A DNA stretch of 64,000 nt from Brachionus plicatilis (taxonomy: Eukaryota > Rotifera > Eurotatoria > Ploima > Brachionidae): NCBI GenBank assembly GCA_010279815.1, contig QEOQ01000688.1:553216-617215 (forward strand), written 5' to 3'. The notes under the pieces are model-generated. The model saw nothing but the letters and a program-made list of their open reading frames with translations, searched no databases and was not told the DNA's origin. The translations under genes were made by a program, and so were the position numbers. Positions 12,308 through 23,345 of the stretch are shown here, piece by piece. Numbering within the stretch: the first letter of the stretch is position 1; every line of letters begins with the position of its first letter.

Positions 12308-15300
12308 TTAACAACAACTTTTTTTTTTCTCTGAACAGCTCACGCCAAGCCGAATTCTATCCGATTTTAGTTCTATATCTTGATTTGTGTTCATTAGTCT
12401 TTAAAAAAAATATCAAAACTTTTAAAAATCAATTCCAACTAAATAAACCTGCTAATTTCGATTAGAGACCTGTCAACGTTACTTCCATCTTTAGCACTTG
12501 TCTCAATAAATAAGCTTTGAAATTGCTTGGCTAACCTAAAGCCGTCCTCTTTTTCAACAAATTGACCACTTTGTCCAATTTCCTCTCTTAAGTCAATTTT
12601 GTTTCCTATAATTACAATCGGAATGCGTTTGTCACTCGTTTCATTAATCATTTCAACCCATTCGCGTACATTCAAAAAAGATTTTTCATGGGTACAGTCG
12701 TACATAAGTACAACGCCATCTGCTCGTCGGAAATAAGATTTTGCTATAGAGCGAAACCGCTCTTGTCCGCATCTTAAATCAAAATAAATTCAAAAATTTT
12801 ATTTCCTTTATTTCAAAAGACCTACGTGTCCCACAACTGCAAAGCTATTCGCTTGCCATCAATATCAAGAATTTTTGTGTAATGATCAACTCCTAGACAT
12901 TAAAAAGCATGATAAAAATTTAAATTTTTAAATTGAAAAAATTTTTTACCTATAGTAGAGCTTGTTGATGAGTTAAATTGACCCTTGCAATATCTGGTTA
13001 TAAAGCTGGTTTTGCCAACTCCCTTGATTTGACCAATTTTTTAAACTATTCAAATTTAACAAGACAATTTTCTCTTTCCTGCTTACTCGCAACAGAGTTG
13101 GTCAAAAGTCAAACTTCAACCTGGCTTTAACTCAGTAAGATTTGACTTTGACTTTTTAATTTTTAATTCGGTCATAAAATTTATGAGCAAAATACTTCTA
13201 AAGTGTGGATTTGGTAATTTTACGTAAAATTACGTAAATTTACGTAAAAATTGGTAAAAATGAAAAAACAAATAAAAAGCTCAATTTTTTGAATTTTTTA
13301 TTATTTTCTAATAAATTTTGAAAAAAGTAGTTTCTATTTATTTGTTTATATTTTTACCAAAAATTACTTTTTTTACTTACTTTTACGTAAATTTAGTTAA
13401 ATTTAGGTAAAATATGGTAAAAAAAAGTATATTTTGAAAAAAAAAATAATTAACAAATTTTTATTTTTCCTAACAAACTAGCAGTCCGATCATCCGCCAT
13501 TTTTATCCAACATTATATCAATTACCTATAAAACAAAAAAAAACACAAATTTAGTCGATTAAATTTTAAGAATTATTTACTTTTCTTAATCGACTTAAGT
13601 CCGAACTTGGACTTATTTTTTAATGACTATGATTTTTTTTGGGACTTATAAACAACTCTGAATATAAACAAATAAATAAAAATTACTTTTTTTCAAAATT
13701 TATTAGAAAATAATGAAAACTTCAAAAAATTGAGATTTTTATTTGTCTTTTCATTTTGACCAATTTTTACGTAAAATTACCAGAAATCCAGGTGTCAAAT
13801 CAGCACTGTAAGCATTTAATATGCTTGGCTAATTCGCTACAAATGGTTGATAAAAATAGTTTGAAACATACCAAAATGTTAAAGATTTTTTAAAAAATGT
13901 TGACTTTGACTTTTGCACCAACTCTGGTCTGAAATAATTTTTAGAAGTGGACAGTTTTAAGATTTTAATTTTTTTTCTTAAATTTTTGCAAACTGTTTAA
14001 TTTAAGAAAAAATTTACTTCTTAAATTAATAATAATTCAGTATCTGGAAATTAGATGTCTATTTGAAAAGAAATCCTAAATGACCAAATTGGTATGATGA
14101 TTGGAATCAACCTTTTTTTAGCGTAAATTTTCCTAAACATAATTTAACTTACTTTGGTTATTTACATAAAAAATCGAGAATTGAAAGATTTAAAAACATT
14201 AAACATTTTTTTATTAAAAATTTTTAAAAAATATTGAACAGTGAAAACCGTTTTTAAAAAATATGAGTATAAGAAATTTTCGCTTATAATAAACTAGACC
14301 TTAAGGAACAAAAACTTTTTCTTTATCTTAGTGCTTATTTCTTTTCATAAAAGAAATTCTCATAAAGAAAATTTACCGCATAAGTAAATTAATTTTTGAA
14401 ACTAAAAAACACATCGTATGCATATTTGCGCTCGGTGTCCTCATACTTAATTTATTTTTTTTTAAGTTCCGGAAATTCAAAACTTAAATTCTTTCTGAAT
14501 TTATAATTTTTGACTTGAAGTTCCTAAACTACGTCCTTTGAAATACTAAATTTCTTTTTTTTTGGGGAGGCTCAGGAAAAAATTTTTTAGTCAAGAGTCT
14601 AATACAACTAATCCTTTTACAAAGTTGTAGTTCTTTCAGATCTAGGTTTTCAATAATAGAATTAAAATATTTTTTTAAATTATATATATTTTTAAAGAGC
14701 ATAAAATTTTCTACATTCTGAAATATATTTTTATAAAAAAAAAGGTGCGTCTATTTTATTTATTGAAAAAAGTCAAAAACAACGCTTTTTTTCACTTGAA
14801 CCGTATGTAGTTTCAGAGATCAATTGAGACCACCCTTTTATTTTTTTTTAATAAATTACACAAAATTCTGAACAAATCAATGGTTTTACCTTTTTGAATT
14901 TTAGCTTTATTTTATATAAATAAAGTCTCAAAAACATTTGAAATCCAAATAAAAATCTTTTTTTAATATCTTCGAAAACTTCCTAATAATTCTTAAATAA
15001 TTTTTTATTTGTTCTTTACAATTTTTGGTCTCACAAAACTTAGCACTTTAAAATAATTTTTATGGTCCCAAAAGAGAATTTTAAGAATCCTAGATGCTGC
15101 ATTTTCCCATAGATTTACCAGGATTCCTAGTTAGGATTTTTCTCATAGATAAATTACCCATGTAAGTCTTTGTTTATTGATACACAACAACAAAAATTTT
15201 TTAATCTTTATCCGAATCATGATAATATAACACAGAAAATAGATAGAATAACAATAATTTCCAATGAGCATCCCAAATAAAAAAATTATCCTTGTTGTGA

Positions 15301-18300
15301 TTTAAAATTTTCTTATTAATTTTTTTTAAACCAGGAAGTTATTTTTTAAATGATTATTCTGAATAAGTATTAAAAAAAACCTTTCTATTCAGCAAAACCA
15401 AGGAAGGAATTTAAGCAGAGTTAGATTTTTTAATATTTTATTCAGCATTTGAATTTGATAAAATTTACTAATTTTAATTTTTTTAACCTAATACGCCTTC
15501 AAACTCTAAGTCCTTAAATACGAAATCTCTCTTTTAGACAGTATTCGATGATTTTTGATTGAAATAACAGTAAATTTCAAAATAAAACTAAAATTTTCAT
15601 TTAATTTTTGAGTATTTTGGGTAAAATTTGAAGAGTCCAAGCGTGAAAATTGATCAATATATGACATTTCAAAGAATTTGACTTTTTGAAACTTTAAGAC
15701 GCCACATTTACTTTACTAGTGGACATTTAACTAAATTAATTATGTATGCCGAATCAGATAATCTGGATCTACAATAGAATGCCCAAAAAAATCATTCGTG
15801 GTTTTTATCCAATTTGTCTCACAACATTTTGGCATTAATAAAAATATCAAAGCATCCCAGACAAACTGCTTTTCGAAAATCTACCGAAAAAAGTTTGAAA
15901 TCACAGAAAATTTCGAAAATTTTTAGAATTTATTTCGAAAAAAAAGAAAAAAAAACACTACGAAAATTCTATGAAAAAATCTCGAAAAACAATTTTGGAA
16001 TACTATCATTTTCTGACACACAAAATAAAGGGTCCTACTAAAATACAGACCCCCATTTTTTGGCAAAGCAAAAATATTCTTAAAAGTCTTCAAGGAAAAT
16101 GGGGGTCAGTAGGTGGTCATTCGTATGAAATTGGGGCCAGTAGGGGGTCAAGTTTTTAAAAATATAAAAATATACAATTTCCACAAAAAATAAAAATTTT
16201 TGAGATACACAAAATGATACATTAAAACTTATTATATAAACTATTATAAGAAATAATTTTTGATATCATTTTGCGATTTATTCCAGCTGCATAGCTTTTA
16301 AATCTACCACCTCTTGTCAAAAAGGTTTTGTCGACCCTTTTTGGTCACTTTTTAGCATTTCTCTAAAAAAATGTAATCATTTTTGCAAATTTTAATAAAT
16401 AATATATTATTATAATAATTATTAGTAATTAGTTATCTATCAAATCTAAAATCTTAAATTTTTTCTTTTTTGTTTTAAAAAATAATTTATTTTCATATAT
16501 CAAACACCTAAAAATAAGTATTTCTTTATATTAGGTAAGGAAGACTGCAGATGTTGACTATTAATAACTTAACTTTCATTCCTTTCAAACTTACCTCAAC
16601 ACTGTCCGTGCCAAAAAAGTTAATGTTATTTTATCAATATTAAATAGATTATATCAGATTAAAATTATATTTAACAAAACCATCAAAGAACATACCGAAT
16701 CGCCGGCAAAAACAACTTTGAAAACTCGTTCTGGATCTAAATTTGACGATTTCTAAATCCACAAAAATTTTATAAAATTTTTTTTCTCAGGAAAAACAAA
16801 AATTTTTACATTTTCTGATTGTATTTCATAATTGTTAATTTTTTCGTTATTATTTACTTTATAGTAAAACAAAAAAAATTTTAATTCATTAAATAAATAT
16901 CTTTATACAATTTACCATTTTCAAATTTTAAAGTAGAAGTTTTATTTTCATGTTCTGTCAAATTTTTGATAAAATTTTGTTGATCGAGATTTTCACCAAG
17001 TGGAGTGCTATGATAGTCAAATTTAAAATTACTGCTGAGGCTATTGGGAAAAAATGTATCATTTTGAAAATCTGAAAGTTCATTATTTGACGCAGTGTAT
17101 CCACTATCTTAAACAAATTCTAATTAAACTCTAGTTTTACTTTTTATTAATTACCTATTTCTTCGTCATAAAATGAAGTACTTAAAGTGCTATTATGTTT
17201 TAAGTTTGAAAATCCAGTACGATAAGTCACCCTAAAAATTTTTTAAAATTTTTTTTTTCAATTTCAATAAATACTTTTCTCTTTGTGATGATTGTATGGA
17301 ATTTATTCTCTTTAAATTTATTTTTAAAATTATCTAAAATTAAATAAATCGAGGCATAAAGTTATTTACTTCATTCTCGATCTCTTTTTGTTTCTGAATC
17401 ATCGATTTAAGTACATCGTTTGTGTCATTAAGTTTCTGGTTGGCATTGCTAAAATAAAACAAAGGTAAACTCTTGTATCAGCAAAAAAATAGATAATTCA
17501 GACTGTAAAACAGTTATTTCCTGTTTTAGTGTGCACAGTTCCATCAAGGCCTCGTTTGATACAAAACTTTTTTATTATTGAATTACAAAAAAATTTTAAA
17601 TTTGAAAATGGGTTTAAATACTTTTCAAAATTTTTTTCACTACAGATATTAGTCAATTCGGCTATTTCACTTCGAAGTACAGATATTTCCGAATGAGACT
17701 GTCTTAATTGTGTTTTCAAATCTATGTTTTCTGAACTTAAATTTTCGATTTGTATCTTGAGTTCCTTTAATTGAGTATTTTCGTCTTTTTTAAATTGTCT
17801 TAACTTCTTTTCAGCCTAAAAGAAAATATAAAAAAGAATTTATTTTTATGTTCGGTTAAAAACTACTTCATGGGTTTTGATGAGATTTTCTTGCAGACTT
17901 GCTATCTCTTGACAATACTCTAGCTTTAAATTTTCGATAATCTTCAAATATTTTTTTTTTTCCTTTAATAAACAAATTTTTGAAAAAACAAAATAATTGG
18001 AATAAAAAATAATTTGTCTACTTCTAATTTTGTTTTTTCTATCATTGTGTTGAGTTGCTGTTCGGCCTCTTCAATCATGTTTTTAATTGTTTCCTTGTTT
18101 TGATCTTTTTCACTTAAAAAAAAAATAAAAATTTCAACCAAAATAGTTTAATTCATACTTTATGTAGACCATTTCCATTCGATCCGCTTCATTTTTGTAA
18201 TTTTGAATATCTCTCAAGACCAAGCAAATAATTTCTTCAAAAAGCCTTATTTTTTCTGATCTTTCGTCGTCCAACAATTGATGAAACTCGCTAATTTTCT

Positions 18301-18470
18301 CTTGGCTAAATGAAGTTAGATTAACTGCAAAGGTACTCAGACAGATACCTTTGGATGCTCAGGCCAATAGAGGCATATCGTTCAGATTCATGGTCACAGT
18401 TTTTCTGTTCATTCGAAACGTACTCCTCTTCATCTTTTTGATAATTAATTTCTTCAATTTCCCAATTCAT
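12308..18470 (-). CDS. RASEF: RASEF/Rab45-like large Rab GTPase with coiled coil
   Basis: Sixteen exons join in phase (18349-18470, 18159-18305, 18022-18112, 17867-17962, 17622-17815, 17471-17566, 17370-17448, 17275-17309, 17155-17231, 16916-17107, 16810-16856, 16696-16752, 12950-13022, 12826-12892, 12449-12772, 12308-12398), giving 1788 nt, 595 residues. Residues about 41-330 are coiled coil, followed by a Ser/Asn-rich linker and a Rab domain from about 400. G1 is GDSGVGKT (409-416), the switch I Thr is 434, G3 is WDTCGQE (456-462), G4 is NKID (515-518) and G5 is SAK (550-552). The last exon ends EKKKSCC, a prenylatable double-Cys tail. FRSIAKSYFRRADGV and KSFLNVREW point to RASEF within the RASEF/CRACR2A/RAB44 group. 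These are membrane-traffic GTPases. No EF-hands are present in this model. G3 has Cys459 where Rabs have Ala. A 3.7 kb intron cuts the P-loop between Ser411 and Gly412. Confidence 0.92.
13093..13926. mobile_element. hAT-like element containing a large foldback, in RASEF-like intron
   Basis: The left end CAGAGTTGGTCAAAAGTC and right end GACTTTTGCACCAACTCTG are inverted repeats of the family at 39844-39992. Inside, arms about 13215-13372 and 13658-13800 form a second inverted repeat of more than 120 bases; shared blocks include ACGTAAAAATTGGT and ATTATTTTCTAATAAATT. A second hAT-type right end (AAACAACTCTG, to 13662) lies between the arms. Immediate flanks ACTCGCAA and GTCTGAAA do not match, so the 834-bp unit may be a composite. 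No transposase frame. It occupies the intron that splits the Rab P-loop. Confidence 0.65.
13927..16695. other. Remainder of the 3.7 kb RASEF-like intron
   Basis: AT-rich. A single end (about 14404-14465, containing ATTTGCGCTCGGTGTCCTC) belongs to the same family as the long-TIR element at 19640-20598. A locally GC-richer palindromic patch lies at 16028-16160. I find no further exon of the host gene: the exons on each side join directly as GDS/GVGKT. Confidence 0.6.
16028..16160. repeat. Palindromic G/C-run patch
   Basis: GGGTCCTACTAAAATACAGA leads into CCCCC and ATTTT near 16028-16058. After about 40 bases comes AAAATGGGGGTCAGTAGGTG, its approximate reverse complement, then two further GTAGG/GGGTC units up to 16157. 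It stands out against the surrounding A/T-only sequence and may be the end of a transposon. No protein recognised. Confidence 0.45.
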
Positions 18471-18697
18471 TACAAACAACAAAAACTGTAAAAATAAAAA
18501 TAAACATAAAATAACATTCAAATTTTTAAGTTTTAAATTTAGAACTTAATTAATTCATTTATTTTTGAAAAAAAAAAGACTAAAATGAAATCTGAGCTGA
18601 GAGTTGAGAATTTTTTGAAATTTCAGCTTTTCACAATATTTGAGTTAAAAATAATTGAATGGTAATTATTCAATAATGAGTTGGAACAGAACATTTT

Positions 18698-19580
18698 CAT
18701 TTTGGACTTTTTGAGCCTAAATTACATAAATTTTTAAAAGTTCTTATTTTATTTTTGAATTTTGCCGTAATTTAGGTAAGTTTAAAATTTCGTTATTTTA
18801 CATCAATATATCTTAATCAAAAGGACTTAAAAAATGTTTTTTATAATATTTTTTTTTCAAATTGCAATATATTTATAATAAACTTTACAATTTTTTAACA
18901 ATTTTTGAAATATCAATAAGACAAGCCAAATAGCTAGCGTCATCTTTTTCTTGGTCAACAAAAAATAGACTAAATCTTCGGTTCTTTAAAATTTTATTAA
19001 AAAATTATTAAAATTAAATGGCAAAATATAATTTATTGTACATTTTTATATTTTTACATTTTTACATTTTTGAGAGAAAAAAAAAGATCTCACAATTAAA
19101 AAATCTAAAAAAATTTTCATTTAAGAAAAGTTATAATAAATTCGCAATTACTTAAAAAGGAGTTTTAGAAAAATTTAAATGTAAAAAACAAGGATGACTT
19201 TTTGAAAATCCCTTTTAATTAATTGCAAATTTATTTAATTTTTTTTAATGAAAATTTTTTTTTTTTTATTTTGAAATTTAAAAATATACAATGTAAAATT
19301 TCATTTTGCCAATTAAATAAAATAATAAAATATCTGTAACAAAATAACATTTAAATTTTTTATTTATAAAATAGTTTTGGGTTACCCCAGGGTTGGCTCT
19401 AACCCCCTTGTCTTTTTTTATAAGTTGAAGCTACATTTAATTTGAATTTGAAGCTACATTTAAAATGACTTTAATTTTATCTTTCATTTTGGACTTTTTG
19501 AGCCTAAATTATATAAATTTTTAAAAGTTCTTATTTTATTTTTGAATTTTGTCGTAATTTAGGTAAGTTTTGAAATTTAT
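18698..19580. repeat. Direct repeat of about 90 bases, 787 bases apart
   Basis: CATTTTGGACTTTTTGAGCC and the following roughly 70 bases occur at 18698 and again at 19485 with only a few differences (GCCGTAATTTAGG against GTCGTAATTTAGG). The two copies bracket the foldback at 19005-19330, as target duplications or long terminal direct repeats would. Confidence 0.75.
19005..19330. repeat. Foldback between the direct repeats
   Basis: Arms about 19005-19165 and 19195-19330 are approximate reverse complements (ATGGCAAAATATAATTTATT against CATTTTGCCAATTAAATAAA at the outer ends; AAAAAATTTTCATT against AATGAAAATTTTTT inside). The loop is short, so transcription would give a long imperfect hairpin. 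Confidence 0.65.
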
Positions 19581-19639
19581 CGTATAATTTTATCTTTTTT
19601 ATATTACTTTAAAAAAATATAAAAAAGATAAAATTCCAC

Positions 19640-20598
19640 TTCTAGTAACACTTTTACCAAGTTCTAAGCAAAAAAACACATCTGATACATATTTGCGCTC
19701 GGTGTCCTCGAACTTTATTTATTTTGTTAATAAGAAAATAGCAAAATTCAAAAACTTTAAAAAATAAGCTATTCAAAAATATTTTATTAAGTTAAAAATT
19801 CAGACAGCACTTAAGTTTTGAATTTCTTGAACTTAATATTAGATTTTCAAATTTTAGCATCACCAAAAAAAAGACAAATTTACCCTTTTTTAAATGCTGG
19901 ATGTCCTAGGTTCTTGAAAGGAATCCGGTTTATCCTTTTTCAAAATTTTCAAAAATTTTAAAGTTTAAAATAAATATAATTTAGAATTTTAATTATTAAG
20001 TTGATACAAAATTTTTAAAAATACTAAAATCATTTTAAATATCCCAGATTAGCTTTTATTTTATGCAACTTAAATTCCTTTTTATATTGAAAAAATCTAA
20101 TAGATAATATATTTTTGAATAGCTAATTATTCAAAGTTTTAAATTTTAATAAAAAATATATTTTTAATTTTTAAAAATCTAAAATACCTGACTTCTAAAT
20201 GACAGTAGTTTTTAACTCAGTTTTTTTTCCTAGAAAATTTTGGATTTAAAAAAAAAATAATACTTATAGCCTCTATTATGTATCTGTGTAGGAGCAAATT
20301 TTGGTTTGAATCTAATATTTCTATCAGAAGTTATGAATAAAAAATCGATTTTTTCAGTTTTCAAAAGTCGACATGTATAAAGTGCAAATTTTTACCAAAT
20401 TTAGAATGTAACTTTTGAAAGAATATTTAGCTAAAAGGATATCTAAATTATTTAAGAATAAGAATATTTTTAATTTTTATGAAAAAAATAAATTAAGTTC
20501 GAGGACACCGAGTGCAAATAAGTATCAGATGTAATATTTTGCTTAGAACTTGGTAAAAGTGTTCTAACTTGATACCAAACATATAATGGAACTAGAAG
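19640..20598. mobile_element. Non-autonomous element with about 85-bp terminal inverted repeats
   Basis: The left arm (19647-19735) contains CACTTTTACCAAGTTCTAAG and TTTGCGCTCGGTGTCCTCGA. The right arm (20487-20575) carries the reverse complement of both with few changes. A further match just outside (CACTTCTAG at 19636, ACTAGAAG at 20590) suggests the termini lie slightly farther out. The interior has no recognisable protein. A solitary end of the same family sits at about 14404-14465. Confidence 0.75.
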
Positions 20599-21097
20599 AG
20601 CTCGATAGAAATTAAGTAAAATTTTAGCCATATCCGATATTTAAACATGGATCCAAAATTTTTGCAAAACATTATGAATCACCCGTTATCTTTCTTTTTA
20701 TTTTTAAAAGCAAAAAAATAAATAAATAACAATTTGGTATTATTTTTTTTTTTATAAAATGAATAGTTTTGCATCAACATAAGATTTATGCTTTTTTTTT
20801 AATCTAATTCTCAAAAATAAATTAGCTACTTAAAAATAATAAAATAGCCACTGAATAAAATAAAAGCGATTTTTTTAGACAAAATCTAATTTTAAGTCTG
20901 GATCTTATTGACTAAAAAAAGTGCAAGTTAGAAGAACAAGAAATTAAAAGTTTGTGTCTATAAGCTTCAAATCAAAAGAAAATTTTATAGAATTGAAAAT
21001 TAATGTTTAAATGCAAAAAAAAATGTTTATTTTTTCAACGGTTAATTTAATTATTTAATGGCTTGTATTTAAATGATCAGTAAAATTTATCAGTATA

Positions 21098-22574
21098 CAG
21101 TGAATTCTCGATTATCGAGACCCATGATTATCGAGACTCGAGACTTTTTATATATATTTTTGTTTCCCGAATTTTTTAAATCCTTTTACACGTAAAAAAA
21201 ATTGATTATCGAGACTCGAGTCTCGATAATTTTTTTATTATCGAGACTATATTTTATAATAAAACTGAGACTTTTAATGTAAAGTTTGCTTAATTTTCGG
21301 AACCTAAATTATGTCTTATTGAATATTTTTTCAAATGTCAATTTTCTATGTTATATAGAAAAATTGATAATTAAAAGCACCATTTTTATTTCTTTTATTC
21401 TTTGGTATTAAATTGCTCTTTTAGTAGACAATGCTGGTGGTCACAATCTTTCTGCTGAATTTGTAAAAAAGCTAAGGGAATATTATTTCAGCACAATCAA
21501 TTTCTGATTAGCACAATGAAAAAAACATTCAATACAATTCGATTTCTTCTCAGCACAAAAAATTATATTTAAAAAAAAAAACATTTAACACAAAAAAATT
21601 GTGTTTGAAAATAATTTTTAAAGGAAATTTTTTTTCAACACAAAAATATTTATAAAAAAATTAATTTTTTTTTAATTTTAAATTTTATTTAATGATATTT
21701 ATAAGTGGAAGTTAGGTAAATAAAGTAAATTTCGAAGCTTTAAGAAATGAAATTAAAAAAATTAGTCTCTAGAAAACCATTTTTCGAAATTTTTTGCTCT
21801 ACCTCTTTTAGGTTTATTGACAAATTGGTCCTTTTTTTTTAAAAATTCTTTTAATGCCAATAAATGTGCACAATATTCTAATTTAGTGAAAAACTTGCAA
21901 GAACATTTCTTACTGTTAAGCTCAACTTTATAACAGTTCTTAAATATATTTTTTTTAAATTTTCTCATCAAGCCATCAATTTTTGTGTTGAATGAATTTA
22001 TTTTATTTTAAATTTTTGTGCTAAAAGTATTTTTTTCAAATTTTAATTTTTGTGTTGAGAAGAAATCATTTTGTGCTGAACGTTTTGAAATTGTGTTGAA
22101 TGGTTATTTTTTTGTGTTGAAAAGGTAGACCCAAAAGCTAACACATATAAAAGTTGTTTATTTAGCCCCAAATTGTACATCTGTAATTCAACCATGTGAT
22201 GCAGGCATTATAAAAGAATTTAAATCTAAGTATCGCAATAAACTAATTAACTAATTAACCCATTCTTCAGATTCTGAAAGCTATGAAAGTGATTTAGATC
22301 ACCTTGCTGCGATAAAAATCAGATTGGATAGCTTGAAAGAAACAAACAAATCTCAAAAATTGATAACTTCATTTTTTGATTTTGAATCCAAATGATATTA
22401 ATTTGTATAATTTACTTTAAATTTTTTATTATTTTTTAAATAATATTTTTATATAAAAATTTTCGAGACTTTTATTTAAAATTATAAAAGTCTCGAATAT
22501 CGAATAAAGAGACAAAATTATCGAGACTAATATTTTTGTTTCCCAAACGAGTCTCGATAATCGAGAATTCACTG
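21098..22574 (+). mobile_element. pogo/Tigger-type Tc1-mariner transposon remnant
   Basis: Terminal inverted repeats CAGTGAATTCTCGATTATCG and its reverse complement begin and end the element, flanked by TA on both sides (21096-21097, 22575-22576), the Tc1/mariner target. TCGAGACTCGAG subrepeats lie just inside. The plus strand encodes two transposase pieces: LLVDNAGGHNLSAEF (from about 21418), which carries a catalytic Asp, and LAPNCTSVIQPCDAGIIKEF (from about 22157), which carries the last Asp of the triad. These match the pogo/jerky DDE domain. Another element (21487-22125) is inserted between them, and an N-terminal domain is not recognisable. Confidence 0.85.
21487..22125 (-). mobile_element. 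SWIM-domain element nested inside the pogo transposon
   Basis: The ends are long inverted arrays of a TTGTGCTGAA-type subrepeat: TTCAGCACAAT at 21487, CTCAGCACAAAA near 21555, and the inverse TTTTGTGTTGAGAAG, TTTGTGCTGAAC and ATTGTGTTGAA near 22056-22105. The minus-strand frame 21762-21971 reads CSCKFFTKLEYCAHLLALKE followed by KPKRGRAKN, a SWIM zinc finger (CxC, CxH) with the basic tail seen in MULE-type transposases. Only this C-terminal piece remains. It separates the catalytic Asp motifs of the pogo transposase, so it arrived later. Confidence 0.7.
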
Positions 22575-22589
22575 TATATATATTATTAT

Positions 22590-23345
22590 TTATTTGTATA
22601 TCTGTACCGAGCTAAAGCTCCTTCAGATTAAAAAAAAAATTAAAATAAAGTTAAATAAAATAAAATAAAAATAAAAAATAAGAAAAAAAAAGTAAAAATA
22701 ATATAAGTTAAAAAGTAGATAAATATTAAAATTAAAATTAGATAAATTTTGATAGAGAGTAACAGAATACATATTTTAAATATTTGATGATTCAGGAAAA
22801 AAAGAAGAAATAGTAAGGTAGCAATTACACAATGGAGTTGGGTACTCGATGTATCTTGATTCGAAACCTTTGTTATAATCTTCCACCAGTCTGACAGTTA
22901 ATGGAATAGAATTGCTCAGTCCTGCCCTAACATATCTCTCACTCAACTCAAAAAGTCGATTTGAAAAGTAGTTTTAGTATAGAACGAACTGCTGAATTTT
23001 GAATTACTACTTACCTTTTGTTTTTGAAAGAGAGTTAAGACAAGGAAAAGAATAATCTAGAATAGATCCAATCAAAGACTTATAAAGGTTTTCTAAAGTA
23101 TTTAAGTCAAGGCCCCATTTTTTATTCGACAAGATTTTTATTAAATTTAGCCTTGAATTGCAACGTTCTTTAATTTCTTCTATCATTGAAGAAAAGGTTA
23201 ATTTAGAATCAAATCTAATACCTAGGAACTTTATTTCTTTTAAGTTTTCGATTCTATTCCCATAAATCCTTAAATTAAACACAGAACTTTCCTTATTTTT
23301 TTTAGTAAAAATCATTGAGCAAGACTTTTCAACCGAAATCTTCAT
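22590..23345 (-). mobile_element. 5'-truncated non-LTR retrotransposon (LINE) with hairpin 3' end
   Basis: The minus frame 23007-23345 encodes the region after the reverse-transcriptase active site (IKFLGIRFDSKLTF...), characteristic of LINE polymerases. A frameshifted continuation to about 22800 includes NSAVRSILKL and SNSIPLTVRLVEDYNKGFES. The 3' UTR ends at TCTGAAGGAGCTTTAGCTCG, which contains the perfect hairpin GAGCT-TT-AGCTC, then GTACAGATATACAAATAAAT. This copy defines the family of short tails found elsewhere in the window. Confidence 0.8.

Larger units (their letters stand above)
18471..21061. other. Non-coding repeats upstream of RASEF-like gene
   Basis: The ATG at 18470 is preceded on its strand by TTTTTACAG 14 bases upstream, acceptor-like. 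Beyond it lie a direct repeat (18698 and 19485), a foldback (19005-19330) and a long-TIR element (19640-20598). No EF-hand exon for the Rab gene was found here, and no other gene. Confidence 0.6.

Noticed and set aside
12439..12448. Stop of the Rab domain at ISRFI with no prenylation tail
   Set aside because: A GT donor precedes that stop and a downstream exon (12308-12398) restores phase and ends KKKSCC, as expected for a Rab.
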